Assembly: GCF_015706575.1 (NCBI RefSeq)
Contig: NW_024037070.1
Span: forward strand, 7,781,598-7,845,597
Origin: Patiria miniata
Lineage: Eukaryota; Echinodermata; Asteroidea; Valvatida; Asterinidae
Direction: 5' to 3'
DNA length: 64,000 bases
Numbering within the stretch: the first letter of the stretch is position 1; each line of letters starts with the position of its first letter. This document shows positions 32,335 through 44,139 of this stretch, in pieces. Both the position numbers and the translations under genes were made by a program. The notes beneath the pieces are model-generated. The model had not been told where the DNA came from, did not search any database, and worked only from the letters and a program-made list of their open reading frames with translations.

Positions 32335-35300
32335 TCAGTACAATGTCTTCTCGTATTCGGCAAGTTTCCGTTTAAGCGTCTTGATTTCTGCATCCTTTTC
32401 AGACAACTTGGCATCCTTTTCAGACAACTTGGCATCCTTCTCAGACAACTTGGCATCCTTCTCAGAAAGCTTGGCATCCTTCTCAGAAAGCTTGGCACGT
32501 AAGTCCTTGATGATCTGATTGACGAAGAACAAAAGTTTGTAAGTGATAAAATACTAATATTGGATTTTGCCCAATATATTTTGCCTGATATATAGATAAG
32601 GGTCAATAGCACAGTACAGAGGTGCAGCATGTCAGATGTAGATGGCGTTGCAAGTCTGCATGATATAGCAAGGCAATTGTTGAGTACTGCGATTCAGGGC
32701 ATAACATTTTTTTTTCACCCTATCAAGGACACATAGCAACCTCAGCTTTGCCTTGGTTGCCATGCATCCCTCAAGTGAACAAAAATATCCAATCCCACTT
32801 CAGTCAGCAACTGAAGACTGATGCTTTAAGCCCCGCCCCTTGATGTTTTGACCAATTACAGCCCTGTTTAATATTCCAAAAAGTCTGATCTGCATAAACA
32901 CTTCTGTATGCCACGCCCCCGTCTGGAATATGCATTGTGGCATTGGAGAGGTAGACGTGTGGGCCATGTGGCAGCTTACCTCATCCTTGGATAGGAAGAG
33001 TGGTCCCTTGAGGACCTCCCTTGCATGGGGTCTATGGCAGCTATCGCAGTGGGTCAACTGGCCAATGGTCTTATACTGGTAAAGAAAGAAAAAAAAATTC
33101 TCAGGTTTGAGTTAATTCAACATTTGAAATAGTTAGGAGTGACTAACGACATAAGTCATTAAAAGATTGACTGTTAAACTCCAGTGTGGACCATATGTAG
33201 TTCCCACATCTCAGGCTCTGAGCCCAACAGACCACATTTTGTTTAAAATCGGTTAAACATCTGTGAATGGTTGTGAGCCAGCTAGTCTGGTTCCCTGACC
33301 TGACAATTCCCGACGTCTATAAATTGTTCCGTTTTTTTTTTTTCTGAAGTAGGGTCAGGGAACCAGACTACAAGAACAGCATGTTTTATTCTTGATTTTT
33401 CCCAGCATCCATGAACAAAAAACTTTAAACAGGTCAGCGTAACAACATTTGCTATAAAATACTAAGCCCCAAATCCATCCATTTCGGAAAATAACAGCAA
33501 AAGCAAATGTTGTACATTACCTAAGCTGCATAAATTTACATAATTCCGCATGGTTATCTCCCGGTATTTGTAAACATTTACTGCCTAGTGATATGCCGCT
33601 TTCGATTTTGACTTTTCGTTACACTCCTTCTGTAAATAGGCCTAAAGCATGTCAGATGTTTGAAGATATATCTTGTAGGCTCAACTCACCTGATCCGGCC
33701 ATTTTTTATGAATTTCTTTTGGTATGCTGCCATCGCGGACCTGGCCAATGACTTTAGCACGCTCCATTAGGGTTGCAAAGGGGTGGAACATCTCAAAGAG
33801 GATAATACCAGAGCTGTACATATCAGACTGATTGGGAAAAGGAGTCACAAACATGGAAAACCATTAAATTTATACATGTATGCATAGTGTTATCGTTGCT
33901 TTTGGGAGTATATAGAGTTTTCACCGAAGAAGGTACAAGCACAATAGTAGAAATAGTAAATACCATGCGACATTTTCTCAGCTAATCAAGGGACAACAAA
34001 CACTGGTGAGGTGTTTCATATTTGGTTTTTACCCTTTACCGATGTTATTTGTATACTCACTGTTAACCGAGGACTTGCCAGAGAAAAATTGTTGTGGGTT
34101 CGAGTCCCATTTCAGTTCTACCTTGTCAATTTGTCCTCACAGACCCTCGGAAACACTGAGTATACAGTCTTCAAAATATTATATCAGTACAGGGCAAAAA
34201 CCCATCATTAAATGTATACCTCCCGGATGCAGAATGGTGAGGTGTTATAGTCATCAATTAAAATAAAAGGTTACATAATTGTTGATACAGTAGGTGTAGC
34301 AATAACCACTTTGGCTCCAATATAATGGCACACACCTTGCAATCATAGTTGGATCCTTTCAGTTGTTCTGGTGAGGCATAGGTGGTTGTACCTACTGCTG
34401 CTGTATGTGATGTAGCTTCACATCTCTCCGCTAAAGAAATCACACAAGAAATTACAGTGTTTTTATTTCATTTCTTTGTGCAGTTTTGCTGGTCCCAGAG
34501 GGCCGGCATAGGGTCCTCCTAGTACCTATCTCACTGACTGACAGCCTCAATGATTGCCACTTGTGAGCCAGGTAGTGCTTTCCCACAACACCAACAAAGT
34601 CTTGGGCGATTCCACGCAAAAGTGGACACGGCTGGAGAGTGGAAATTGTATGAAATCTTCCAAACTACAAGCATCACAATATCAAATGTGGTGTCAAGTT
34701 AAAGGGGGCAACAAGATCTTTCATTTGAGTGGTGTGCCGATGAGAAGGAATGTAGTTAAATGTGATTTTGGGTTAAAAAAAAACCTGTTTTGGGGGCTAA
34801 AATCATAATTTTTGGGAGCCATTTTGGTACTTTGTTTTAACGTATCTACCAACAATTACGTACTCGAGGCGCTAAAAGGCTCCAGAGAATATTCTGAATC
34901 AACTGAATAGAATTTGTAGTGGAGTGCTGTGGCCTCGTGGTTAAGGGAACTGGATTCGTGGTCTGCAAGCAAAGCTGCAGGTTGTGGGTTCGAGTCCAGC
35001 CTGGGGTCATGGTGCGTGTGCCCTTAGGCAAGGCACTTTGTCACTCATTGCTTCTCTCCACCCAGGAGTAAATGGGTACCTGTGAGGGCAGAGATGGTTA
35101 TTGTGATTGAATTAGCTTGCTTGCGCCTAACAGGCAGCATCGGAGCTGTATACTCCCCAGGGAGCTGAGATGGTATTTGGAATGTTTCATGTGCCCAATG
35201 AGCAGGGGTAATAATGATGTAGTGCCTTGAGCACCAGTCCTGGTGGATACACGCACTTTATTAATACCCACTATTATTATTATTAAACCGGTACGATTAA

Positions 35301-38300
35301 ATGTACCATTGAGGAGACACGTTATCGTAATTTCTTCGAACGGTGGGAGACATCGATCATTAGTCACAATTTTAGAGGATTGTAGAGGCACAATTTTATT
35401 GTCACAATTAGGTTATATTTGTTGCTCGTGGTCTAATTAGTAAAACAAACCGAAATTCGTGGAAAAAGGACAAGGGAATATTGGGTTAGGGCACATTTCA
35501 GTTTGAAAAATTTTGTGCACAAGTCTATGGGGATGTCTCCCAAGTAGGGAGACATGAAAATGTCTCCCTAATGACCGATGTCTCCCATCGTGCGAAGAAA
35601 TTACGATAACGTGTCTCCTTAATGGTACCATTACACGTGTAAGTATCATTATTATTATTACTAATTTTGTGGACTCTGGGACCAGCCATATATTAGGCTT
35701 TTTTTTACACAAATTTTGAAAATGCATCACTGCTTTTCTACAATGTAAATTTTCTGGAAAAGGACTGAAATAGATGTAATACATACCCCAGACTCCATTA
35801 GGAATATCAGGATCTGATGTCATGGTCTCTACCACAAAATCCTCCTTGGCCAGACCAAAGTCACCAATCAGGACTTGCAGGTCGACACTGGATTCCTCCA
35901 AGAAGATATTCTTTGGCTGAAAGAGGACATGCACACAATGAAATCAACTGTAACTGATAGCTTAGAGCACAGTTTTAGATAACAATAATAATGTTAGAAA
36001 AAATATTGTGCTCCATTCAGAAATCATAACTTGACCAAAGCATTGGAAAGTTCAGTACGCTTGCACGCGCAAGCGTTGACACGATGCACATGCGTGCACA
36101 GTTGCTGTAATTTGTCAGATCAGTGTGCGACATCGCGTATAGCTGCAATCGGCTCAGTGAGAACGCGTCTCAGACGCTGAATTCAGGCCCCATTCAAAAC
36201 ATGATTCAGCAACTTTTGATTTGAAATTAAGATCCTAGAATGCTGTTTTTCTCGGAATATACAGCTGAAGCTGAGCTGAAACTTCATCAGGTTAGTTGTT
36301 CAGTACCCTTCTTTAGATTTTGAGCACTTTTGTTGCTTCAAACGAACAAAATGCACAAATTACAAATGATGGACTATATCTTTAAAGATTGGTGGTACAG
36401 TGGCTGTCTCCTTACCTTGAGGTCCCTGTGTATGAGACCCTGGGAGTGGATGTAATGCATACCATCCAGTATCTGCTTGAAGATGTGCATGTTGTCATGG
36501 GTGCTCACAACATCTAATGAGTCTAAGAGACGAGAAATAAAAAATGCATTCAACAGAAAGCAACAAAGGTAAAAAGTTCTTGCATACTGGTGCATTTAGC
36601 AGGCAACTCAAGTCCCCGTGCCTTGTTGCATCTTGTTGCATTTAGCAGTTTTGGGGGAAAATCCCATTCAAAGTTGATCACCGATAAAAGTAGTCGTGCG
36701 GCTCATCGCCAAATTTTTAAAAATTAAACCTACTCTCCATTGCAAAGTAGAGCAATTTTAAGACCCAATTTCATCAAAATTTCACAGAAACAAAAGCTCT
36801 CACTACATTTTGTGCACAGTTTCCACCCATCTGTTTTTACGAACTGTGAATTCAAGTTCATGGTCCACAGAATGCTCTAAGAGCATAGAAATTGAGGGCA
36901 TACAAATTGTGATTTGGCCCGCGTACAGGTCTGCATCCTCAGAGTATGGACTCAAGTACCCCCTCAACGGTGAACAAGAGAGAGTGAAGGACATTTACAT
37001 GTAAGCACAAGGTTGCACACTCCATACCAAACATGTTTGTTTTACATTCCCTAATGTGGACATTCCTTTGTTTTCGTGTAGTTTAGAAAACCAGTGAAAA
37101 TAATCATTTAACTCACACTGTGAATTTCTTTCAACCCAAATTTTTTTCCAAGAATCCCTTTAGATCAACCTAACCCCAAAATACCTCTAAACCTGTTTTC
37201 CAGAGAGGGGAAAACCTTCCACACAACGTCACTGCTACCTGGTTTATGTGGACATCTTTTGTTCGAAAGTCCACACAGTGAATGTAATGCTTGTACATTT
37301 GTACACAAGTATGTGTGTATGCATGATATGTCCTTCACGCACTCTAAAGGTCCCCAAACAAAGAAAAACACAAAACTTATTACGCATTCTTATTTGCACT
37401 TCAGATGCTTAGTGAGAAGAACAAGAACATGGACAGTCTTTAAGGTTCTTACCCTTGACAGCATCTGTCTTGGTATTCCGATCTCGGAGCCAGTCGGACA
37501 GGGTGTTGGAGCACAGCTGCATCTGGATGTACAGATTCAATGTGAACACAGGGAAGGCGTTGACGCTGGGCACCAGACTCAAAGTCTGGGGCTTGTCCGG
37601 TATGCCATCCTGGCTCTTGGATCTGTGTCGTCGCCTCTGCCTGGGAGCTTTTGGTTTGGATGCATTGTCTGGCGTGCCATCTAGACTGACGATTTTACAC
37701 TTAGATTGGATCTTGTGACCAGCTGGCTGCAGTTTGTTCTGTGGATAGCCTATGCTGGGCAGCTTGGATCCGAATGCACCGTGCATCACATCCCTGGGAA
37801 GCAACCAAGAGTTTTTGTTTTGGTCTGCCGGAAACTTACTCCGAGTGGCAGAGGCTACTTTGAGTGAACTGTTCATGGGATTTTTTGAGGTTTCGATGAC
37901 AGGCACATCTAGTTCCTTATCCTTGACGCTCACAGTATCCTTTTTATTGAAGTCTAGGACATCATTTGGGTTTTCCCCACGACTGTTTTCAAAGGATATC
38001 TGAATATCAGAGTACTCGTCTTCGTCAAGGTTTGAATTCTTCGAATCCTGGTCTTGGAACTGTATGTCAGATTCGGAGAAGCTGTCCTGCTCGAACCAGT
38101 TCGTCTCTACTTCAGTCGTCCTTGACTCCGAATGAAAAGAATGCTGCCTTGTTGAGACTGACTGGGAGCAACACGTCTCCTGGAACAACTCTTTGCGAGT
38201 CTGATGAGACGAGTGTAGATGAACGTTAGAGGTCTGGGTCTCTGATGTTGACACTGAGACCATCGAAGACCACGCACTGACGGACAATTCTGATGTAGCT

Positions 38301-41300
38301 GTGAAATCTGTTGAATTCTGCATCAGTGAGGCTCTTTCAGTTTCTTTTCTTAAATTTGAAGGTGACTCACTGTCGAAAGACTGAGAATGATGAGATGCGT
38401 CCCCAGAGCAATGCACCCTGGGAGTTGTCGGTGAGTCAACGAGAGTACTGGTTGAATCACTAGGACTACGACTAAGCCGGCTGGGGCTACTAGCCACGGA
38501 ATCCGTATGGGGATATTGTAAGTACTGGCTTAAAGGGGACAGTTTGTCATTGTCTTTCCAAATGCAAGGCGACAGTTGGTTACCGATGTCCTCAATCTTT
38601 ACTTTATTCTTGTCCGTCGTTGAACTTTCTTGCTCGCTGGAACTTCTAGGGCTAAAGGATGAAAAACAAAATGAAAACAGAAAATCAAGAAGCTTGAGAA
38701 AGAACAATTCAAACAAACCAACAACTTGATTGAAATGGTAAACCACATGATAACACTAAATGCAGGTCGACAAGTTTTGCCCTTTTCACTCTGAAATTTT
38801 GTCCAGGGCAATTAGATTTTGAGCACTTTTGTTGCTTCAAATGAAAAAATGCACAAATGAAAAATGATCTACCTACCTTTAATTTATACTGTATCAGCTT
38901 ATATTTTAGTATATTTGTCAGACTCACAAACAGACTAGACTTCAACACTGCCTAGCGCTATTTACCTTTCACTGGATGAGAAAGGGAGACATTTCATTGG
39001 GGAGACAGGGTCACGTCTGCCCCCTCCTTGGAAGCTGTGTTTATGATTAGAGCTTGCTTGCTCAGCTTCGATCCAGGACGTGTTATAGCCAACAACGTTG
39101 GGATGCTTAAGACTAGCTAAGAGCTGAACTTCCTTCACAAGCTAATACAAGATGTGGAGATAATGGTGAAAACATCTTTGGAAAAATTATGGGGGAAAAA
39201 ACCCACAAAAAAACATTGGAAAAACAACTGCCAAAAAAAGCATTCAAAGTGGCAGCATGGTTGTGCTTTAATATGTTGTTCTTAAAATTTCCAAATAAGG
39301 AGATTTTTAGCACTACTAGCATGAGGCACCTAGATATGGCCGGAGAGGTGTTACACAAAACCTGAAGTAAAATTGTTGAACAAAATCGTTAGAAATCTGT
39401 GAATTTGTGACTTGTTCTGACTTCTTGACCGAAAAGTATATTCATGAATGGGAATAAATTATGTGCTTGGCCGCTACATTTACGAGTACATTATTTTTAA
39501 TTGTCATTATCCAGGCCCCTACCAGCTTTTAAACGTACTTGTTTAAAACCAGCCAAGCACAATTATTTAAAGTATTTACAAAACGAATCCAGAATTGAAT
39601 GCAAAGTAACATCCTTGGTAAATGACTGGAGTCCTTCTCATCATATGAATTCAACTTAATACTTATGTGTGGGATGAAAGCCTTGCTTACCTTGAGTGAC
39701 TTCTCAATATTGGTCGGTTTCAATTTGATCTTCTTAATGGCATACAAACGCTGGTCCAGCTTGCTGCGCACCTGTGGACAATTCAAAATGTTGGCATGAA
39801 TGAATATGTGACGTGTCATCACAAACTGAGCTTAAAGTCGAACTTTGCAAGAATTGGGATATTTGTTTATTTGGATTTATAGCAGAACAAGAGCTTTCCA
39901 ATGTATAAAGACTAATTTTCTAGAATAATGGTCTAATGAACATATTTGGGATGGCACAAAAGCTTATATAACGTTTGTAGAAAGAAGAAAGCTCGGCTCA
40001 CAGAACCCCCCCCCCCCCGCCATAGCCATCCCGTCATACGTATATTGGAATGTTGCAACAGCGCCCTCGCATGGTTGTGCACAAACCCAATATAACAGCA
40101 CTTCACACAAGGCACAGGACCTGGGCCTAATTTCATAGTGCTGCTTAACAGCCAACTTTGTGCTTACCGAGCCTCCATCTATTTCATAGGAACCGTTAAG
40201 CAGTAAGCACAGCAAAAGCACGCTTAACCCCGGAAGACAACGTTGCTTAAATCAGTGACGTAACAATAGAAATCTCCATGTGCGCGCAACCGTTAGCATG
40301 AAATAGTGCTTAAGCAACAGCATGATTTTCTGTTATAGTAAGCACAACTGTTAAGCAGCGCTATGAAATTGGGCCCTGTTTCTGACCTTGTACACTCTGC
40401 CAAAGCCTCCTTTGCCCAGCAAACCAAGCTCCTCGAAGTCCGTCTGATACCGCGTGGTGTGAGAATAGATGATCTCCTCCTGTGTCATCCTGGGTAAGCG
40501 AAGTAAGGGACTCTGCATCTGGAGGAAAACCGCCGTCCTCTCCTGTTCCGTGCTCGGCAGTGAAAGCAAGCGAGGCTGTGTGAGGAGTAAACAAAATTAA
40601 GAAGAGGCAAACCTGGGGACTAGAGTGCACAAAATTCTATTCAATGCATTCACAGATTGGTTACTCACTAAGAAGTCCTATATTATCCTGCATCTAATGT
40701 GTACAGTACCCTGGATTTAGCCTGTTCATTGGCATAACAGGGTTATCCTATACAAAAGAACTGCCCAGGTCACAAGTGTGTCGGGGAGTCGGGGAGTCAG
40801 TCAGTCAGAGAGTGAGTCAGTCAGTGAAATTTTCCATTTTTTTTTCTTCACTTGATTCAAATCCAACTTGACGTAAAGGAGTCTGCACACAAAATGACTT
40901 TGTTGTTCCGGTCTGGTGATACACATTATTATCAGAAACACGCCACAATACCAATTTCCTTGATACCAAAGCTTGATGACATAAGAGCCTCGAAAAACTC
41001 CCTTGAATGTAAATTTTTATTGAATAGCCACGATACGAGATATGCAAGTTTTTTCATCTCCACTCACTGGACCGTTAATGACAATACTTCTTTTGACGCA
41101 ATGGTAATAAGTCAAAGAATTCACTTGCAAGTGTGGATTCTTAATTTATGAATTCATTAGGCGCTGTGAACATTTGAACTGTGAACATTTGAAACGGCCG
41201 GGAAAACCTCAAGTTTCGCCTGTTGCACTTACCTCCGTGTCTGCCTCTTGTAGGTGTTGTAACGTAGCATGCATCATCTGTCTGAAGACCCTAGTATAAT

Positions 41301-43194
41301 CAGCTTGCACTACACTGAATGTATCTATCACATTTAGTGACGGTAAAAGCTGGAAGAGGGACAGGAGGAGAAACAAACCTTCAGCTCAATAAATTCCACT
41401 TGACATTTTGTTTAACCCTGCTCCTAATAGAACTGTCACAAAATACAAAAAAAAAACCGACAGGGCTTTTGATAGTTAGGGTGACCTTGAATACTTTTAC
41501 TGCAAATCTACAAGACCATACAGGGCTGCCACATTGGAAGGTGGGTAGTGTGGTCTTGTGGTTGGGGTTCATGACTCATGATCAGAGGGTCAGGGGTTCG
41601 AATCCAGCTGCCATATACATTTTAAAGGAGTACATGTATACATTTTAAATTGGTACCGGCACATACAATGTAGCTGGGGAGTAACCTGCGATGGCCAGGC
41701 ATCCCATCCAGGGTGAGTAGAAATACTCTCGGCCGTTTCATGCCACTGAAACCGGAGATACATGTAAACACTGGCCTGATGGGCCACATTGGCTTGTAAC
41801 AGCCGTTACTTTACTACTTCACTTTGAAGGTAAAGCAGTGAAGGTATATCTTGCTCTGCATTGTATATCTTGCACTATCTATGCACTACATTTGGGACAA
41901 AATCCCCCTCTGTCGTTCAAACTGTCCTACATGTATACTGCATCTAACTGCAGGGTGGCAATCCTTACGTTCAGTTTGTTCATCTTCTGGCAGATCAAGC
42001 GGAACATCGTGTCTTGTTTCTTGGAGTCTTTCTCGTATGCGGAGCAGACTTGATGCAGTAGGGACAGCAGCATCCCAGAATGCACCATGCTCTTGGGGTC
42101 CATCAGGGCCCCAACCGTGGCATCCGTGGCCTGTAGCTCATCCTCTGTGGAAGAAAAATTACTCACGTGGTCATGTCTAACAATTGAAATAAAGGATTCC
42201 TATTTGTTGAACATCAGTTGGTGCACGGAGCATTTTATAGCTCTGTGGTTGGTGCATGTGGAACACCCAATTTGTGTGCAGTCGTACAGCTAGTGCCACC
42301 CCCAATGCGAAATGAGTGACCTCGATACTAGAGTTTTCAGTACAAACATCTGGATTTTGACTCTAGTGACCCAATTTTCCATGTTGTGCAATAAACTGGT
42401 AGCCGGTCAGTGAGACCTACTAAAGTGTCACAACACAAGGCCATGAACCTCAGGCACATGTTGTTGCGAGGGCCTCAGGGACGAGATGACGTCTGTTGTT
42501 ATGAACTAACTAACTAACTAAAAGAGAGACACAAGGACTTCAAGAGATGCTTGTCCACAGCCAAGAACCAGCAAAGTACAATTAGTTGAATCATGGCCAT
42601 CACAACCATCTCCTCAAAATGTGAGATTAGCAAGGCATGAGCCTTTTTTACTGTTTCAAAAATGAGGCTTCGACCTCAAAGTGCCCCTGACCTGCAAATT
42701 TAACCTTAGTTATGCCAATTAACCTGAGTGGACCTTACAATTCAACTTGACCTCGTATCTAATTATATTATTCCGAAAACTCCACCCAACTCAAAAATTA
42801 TTTTGACTGAAAGTTTGCTGTTTAAAGATGGACCAAAAGTTGAAAAGTCAACTGTGCGTGCAATACAGAAGTGCTATGCTCAAACTAGTAAGACAATAAA
42901 AGAAAAACAAGGCAAACAAAGAGACTCACATCCCAACTTTAATACAAACCAGACATCCTGTAATTACTCTTTGCAAACAATGAGCCAATTATCAGCTAAA
43001 AATGATGCCCTCTAGAAACACGAACATTTCATCATGTTCATGTGTTTGTAAAGTTTTCACAAAAGCTATCAAGGCAATATCATATTTCATAAGAAATAAC
43101 CAAGAAAAGGCTAATAAAAGGGAAAAGGTAAAAACATGACAATCTTACCATCATTGTCATCGAAGTCGCTGATTGTAGACAGGTCTGACATCAT
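32335..43194 (-). CDS. EIF2AK1: Haem-regulated eIF2alpha kinase (HRI), 907 aa, 13 coding exons
   Basis: Coding exons, 5' to 3' of the gene: 43194-43149, 42144-41969, 41349-41233, 40575-40387, 39771-39691, 39141-38966, 38645-37453, 36522-36416, 35916-35787, 34430-34336, 33827-33690, 33075-32980, 32514-32335. All phases join. The kinase stops translation by phosphorylating eIF2alpha when haem is low or mitochondria are stressed. The N-terminal region has the HRI signature MVHSGMLLSLLHQVC. Kinase motifs are GKGGFGRVYK (~167-176), AIKK with K189, a ~400-residue Ser- and acid-rich insert (~230-630, far longer than in human HRI), YIQMQLC, HRDLK (D693), DFG (714-716) and GTTTYASPEQ (752-761). The C-terminus is a coiled coil. 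The vertebrate Cys-Pro haem-ligand motif is not seen. PERK and GCN2 are excluded by the N-terminus. The start is the first of two ATGs; the second is the next codon. Confidence 0.96.
32392..32496 (-). repeat. EIF2AK1: Exact 21-bp coding repeat, five AKLSEKD heptads in HRI
   Basis: Five direct 21-bp units in the last exon each code AKLSEKD, so the protein gains five identical coiled-coil heptads before EIKTLKRKLAEYEK. The DNA units differ only by silent changes (TTTTCAGACAA against TTCTCAGAAAG). Confidence 0.95.
33285..33530 (-). repeat. Dispersed repeat with TAGTCTGGTTCCCTGACC inverted ends (EIF2AK1 intron)
   Basis: AGTCTGGTTCCCTGACC at 33290 pairs with GGTCAGGGAACCAGACTA at about 33353. The following sequence (CAAATGTTGTACATTACC on the plus strand) matches the 13213-13400 repeat on the opposite strand. 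Confidence 0.7.
34921..35282 (+). mobile_element. tRNA-derived SINE, full-looking (EIF2AK1 intron 9)
   Basis: An A-box-like GGCCTCGTGGTTAAGGGA and a B box (GGTTCGAGTCC) head the element. A body follows (CCTTAGGCAAGGCACTTTGT, GGTAATAATGATGTAG), then an ATT-rich tail. RNA polymerase III promoter boxes plus a conserved body define a tRNA SINE. Fragments of the same body occur at 47440-47615 and, inverted, at 49180-49305. Confidence 0.85.
35283..35661. mobile_element. MITE with ~75-bp inverted ends next to the SINE tail
   Basis: The left end (ATGTACCATTGAGGAGACAC, then TTATCGTAATTTCTTCG) is repeated inverted at 35580-35640 (CGAAGAAATTACGATAACG...). An internal hairpin uses GGGAGACAT and ATGTCTCCC. 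The element lies directly after the ATT tail of the SINE, and ATT runs also follow it. Confidence 0.75.
36060..36372 (+). repeat. ~310-bp dispersed repeat (inverted partner at 48470-48775)
   Basis: Blocks GTTGACACGATGCACATG, AGCTGCAATCGGC and TTTAGATTTTGAGCACTTTT recur on the other strand in NAE1 intron 5. A short piece also lies at about 38815-38870. Confidence 0.8.
37195..37295 (+). repeat. ~95-bp dispersed repeat (inverted partner at 57245-57345)
   Basis: CACACAACGTCACTGCTACC, GGTTTATGTGGACATCTTTT and AAGTCCACACAGTGAAT recur inverted downstream of NAE1. TCCACACAGTG near one end and its complement near the other suggest a small inverted-repeat element. Confidence 0.75.
40123..40376. mobile_element. 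MITE with GGGCCCAATTTCATAGC ends, 10 bp from an EIF2AK1 exon
   Basis: The ends GGGCCTAATTTCATAGTGCT and AGCGCTATGAAATTGGGCCC are inverted. Further GTTAAGCAG pieces are paired inside. Its right end is 10 bp from the last base of coding exon 4 (40387), so it sits directly behind the splice donor. Confidence 0.85.
41540..41815 (+). mobile_element. tRNA-derived SINE (EIF2AK1 intron 2)
   Basis: GTGTGGTCTTGTGGTTGGGG is A-box-like and GGTTCGAATCC is a perfect B box. A non-tRNA body with CCAGGCATCCCATCCAGGGT follows. The body differs from that of the 34921 SINE. Confidence 0.7.
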
Positions 43195-43338
43195 TTTGCT
43201 AGATGTAGAAGCTCTGGAAACTAACCTGCGACTAGACTGTCACGTACATTGTGCGTACGTGATATTGAAAGTTCTGCAAGAATATGGTGAAAAAGTGGTC
43301 ACTGGAAATAGCTGGAACATAACATTACTGAGAAAAAA

Positions 43339-43490
43339 TGTTGCAACCTGACGCCACTTTTTTTTCTCCACTTTTTCAGTCAATGAGAAACATTTCCAAT
43401 TTTTTCCCCTAGTCATGCTATTGGCACAATATTTTCCTTACTCTCCATAGACTTTGTACACAATTGCGAAAGTGGCGTCAGGTTGCAACA
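43339..43490. mobile_element. MITE-like element 145 bp upstream of the EIF2AK1 start
   Basis: The ends TGTTGCAACCTGACGCCAC and GTGGCGTCAGGTTGCAACA are perfect inverted repeats of 19 bp. The interior is homologous, in reverse orientation, to 28479-28656. Here the ends match better than in that copy. Confidence 0.85.
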
Positions 43491-43631
43491 TTTATTCCCA
43501 TTATAGTGTATAAGGTTGACAACGTTGTACAACCACAACCAACCTCCCCCCCCCCTACCCCTCTCCCCAGCCCTTCCCAGCCCCCCCCCCCACCCCCCCC
43601 CCCCCCCCCACCCCCCAAAAAGCCCAAACAT

Positions 43632-43729
43632 GCCATGGCCTAGCTGGAGTTACCCAGCCCTGAGTTTTATCATTGGGATGACAACCCAATGATAAAACTC
43701 AGGGCTGGGTAACTCCAGCTAGCCATGGC
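43632..43729. repeat. Long hairpin (45-bp arms, 7-base loop) in the shared upstream region
   Basis: The left arm 43632-43677 (GCCATGG...CATTGGG) and the right arm 43685-43729 (CCCAATG...CCATGGC) pair throughout except for one extra base. The loop is ATGACAA. It reads equally from either gene. Confidence 0.95.
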
Positions 43730-44139
43730 CAAACTCTGACTAGTTTGAGTCTGAGTGATGCCATGGCAGATTGAGTACACTTAGGACACTTTTAACATCT
43801 GAACTAGGCCCGTAAGCCAACAGATTTTGCATTAAAATAACACGTGGAAGAAGCAATTTCTCGAACAGTCTGTCTGAAATCTGACGTCGTCTGCTGCCAC
43901 CCGAATTACATCATTGATATTCATTTAATTATTAACTTTTGTATTTAGCTTTATTTATAAATTTAGGTAACGTTTTTATTTAAAAGAATGCAAAAAAAAA
44001 ACCATGAAATTAAAATATATTTTTAATCCTATTTTTTGATCTAAATTAATGAATATTTTCTTTAAAATGTAAAATTTAAGTAAAGAAAATCGAGAACCTT
44101 ACGCAGAAAATAAATGCATGACTTTACAATGAATCAAAG

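Larger units (their letters stand above)
43195..44139. promoter_or_regulatory. Shared upstream region between EIF2AK1 (-) and NAE1 (+)
   Basis: 945 bp separate the two divergent start codons. The interval holds a MITE, a pyrimidine run (about 43541-43617, mostly C), a perfect hairpin and an AT-rich stretch next to NAE1. Transcription starts and 5' UTRs cannot be placed from sequence alone. Use as a bidirectional promoter is inferred from the head-to-head layout. Confidence 0.6.

Noticed and set aside
36810-37004. Possible extra exon between EIF2AK1 exons 7 and 8
   Set aside because: The flanking exons already join in phase (VK, then DSLDVV), and this stretch shows no kinase motif or matching acceptor and donor on the minus strand.
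37259-38229. Plus-strand frames opposite the large EIF2AK1 exon
   Set aside because: They are antisense shadows of the 1193-bp coding exon; the minus strand has correct splice sites and phases.
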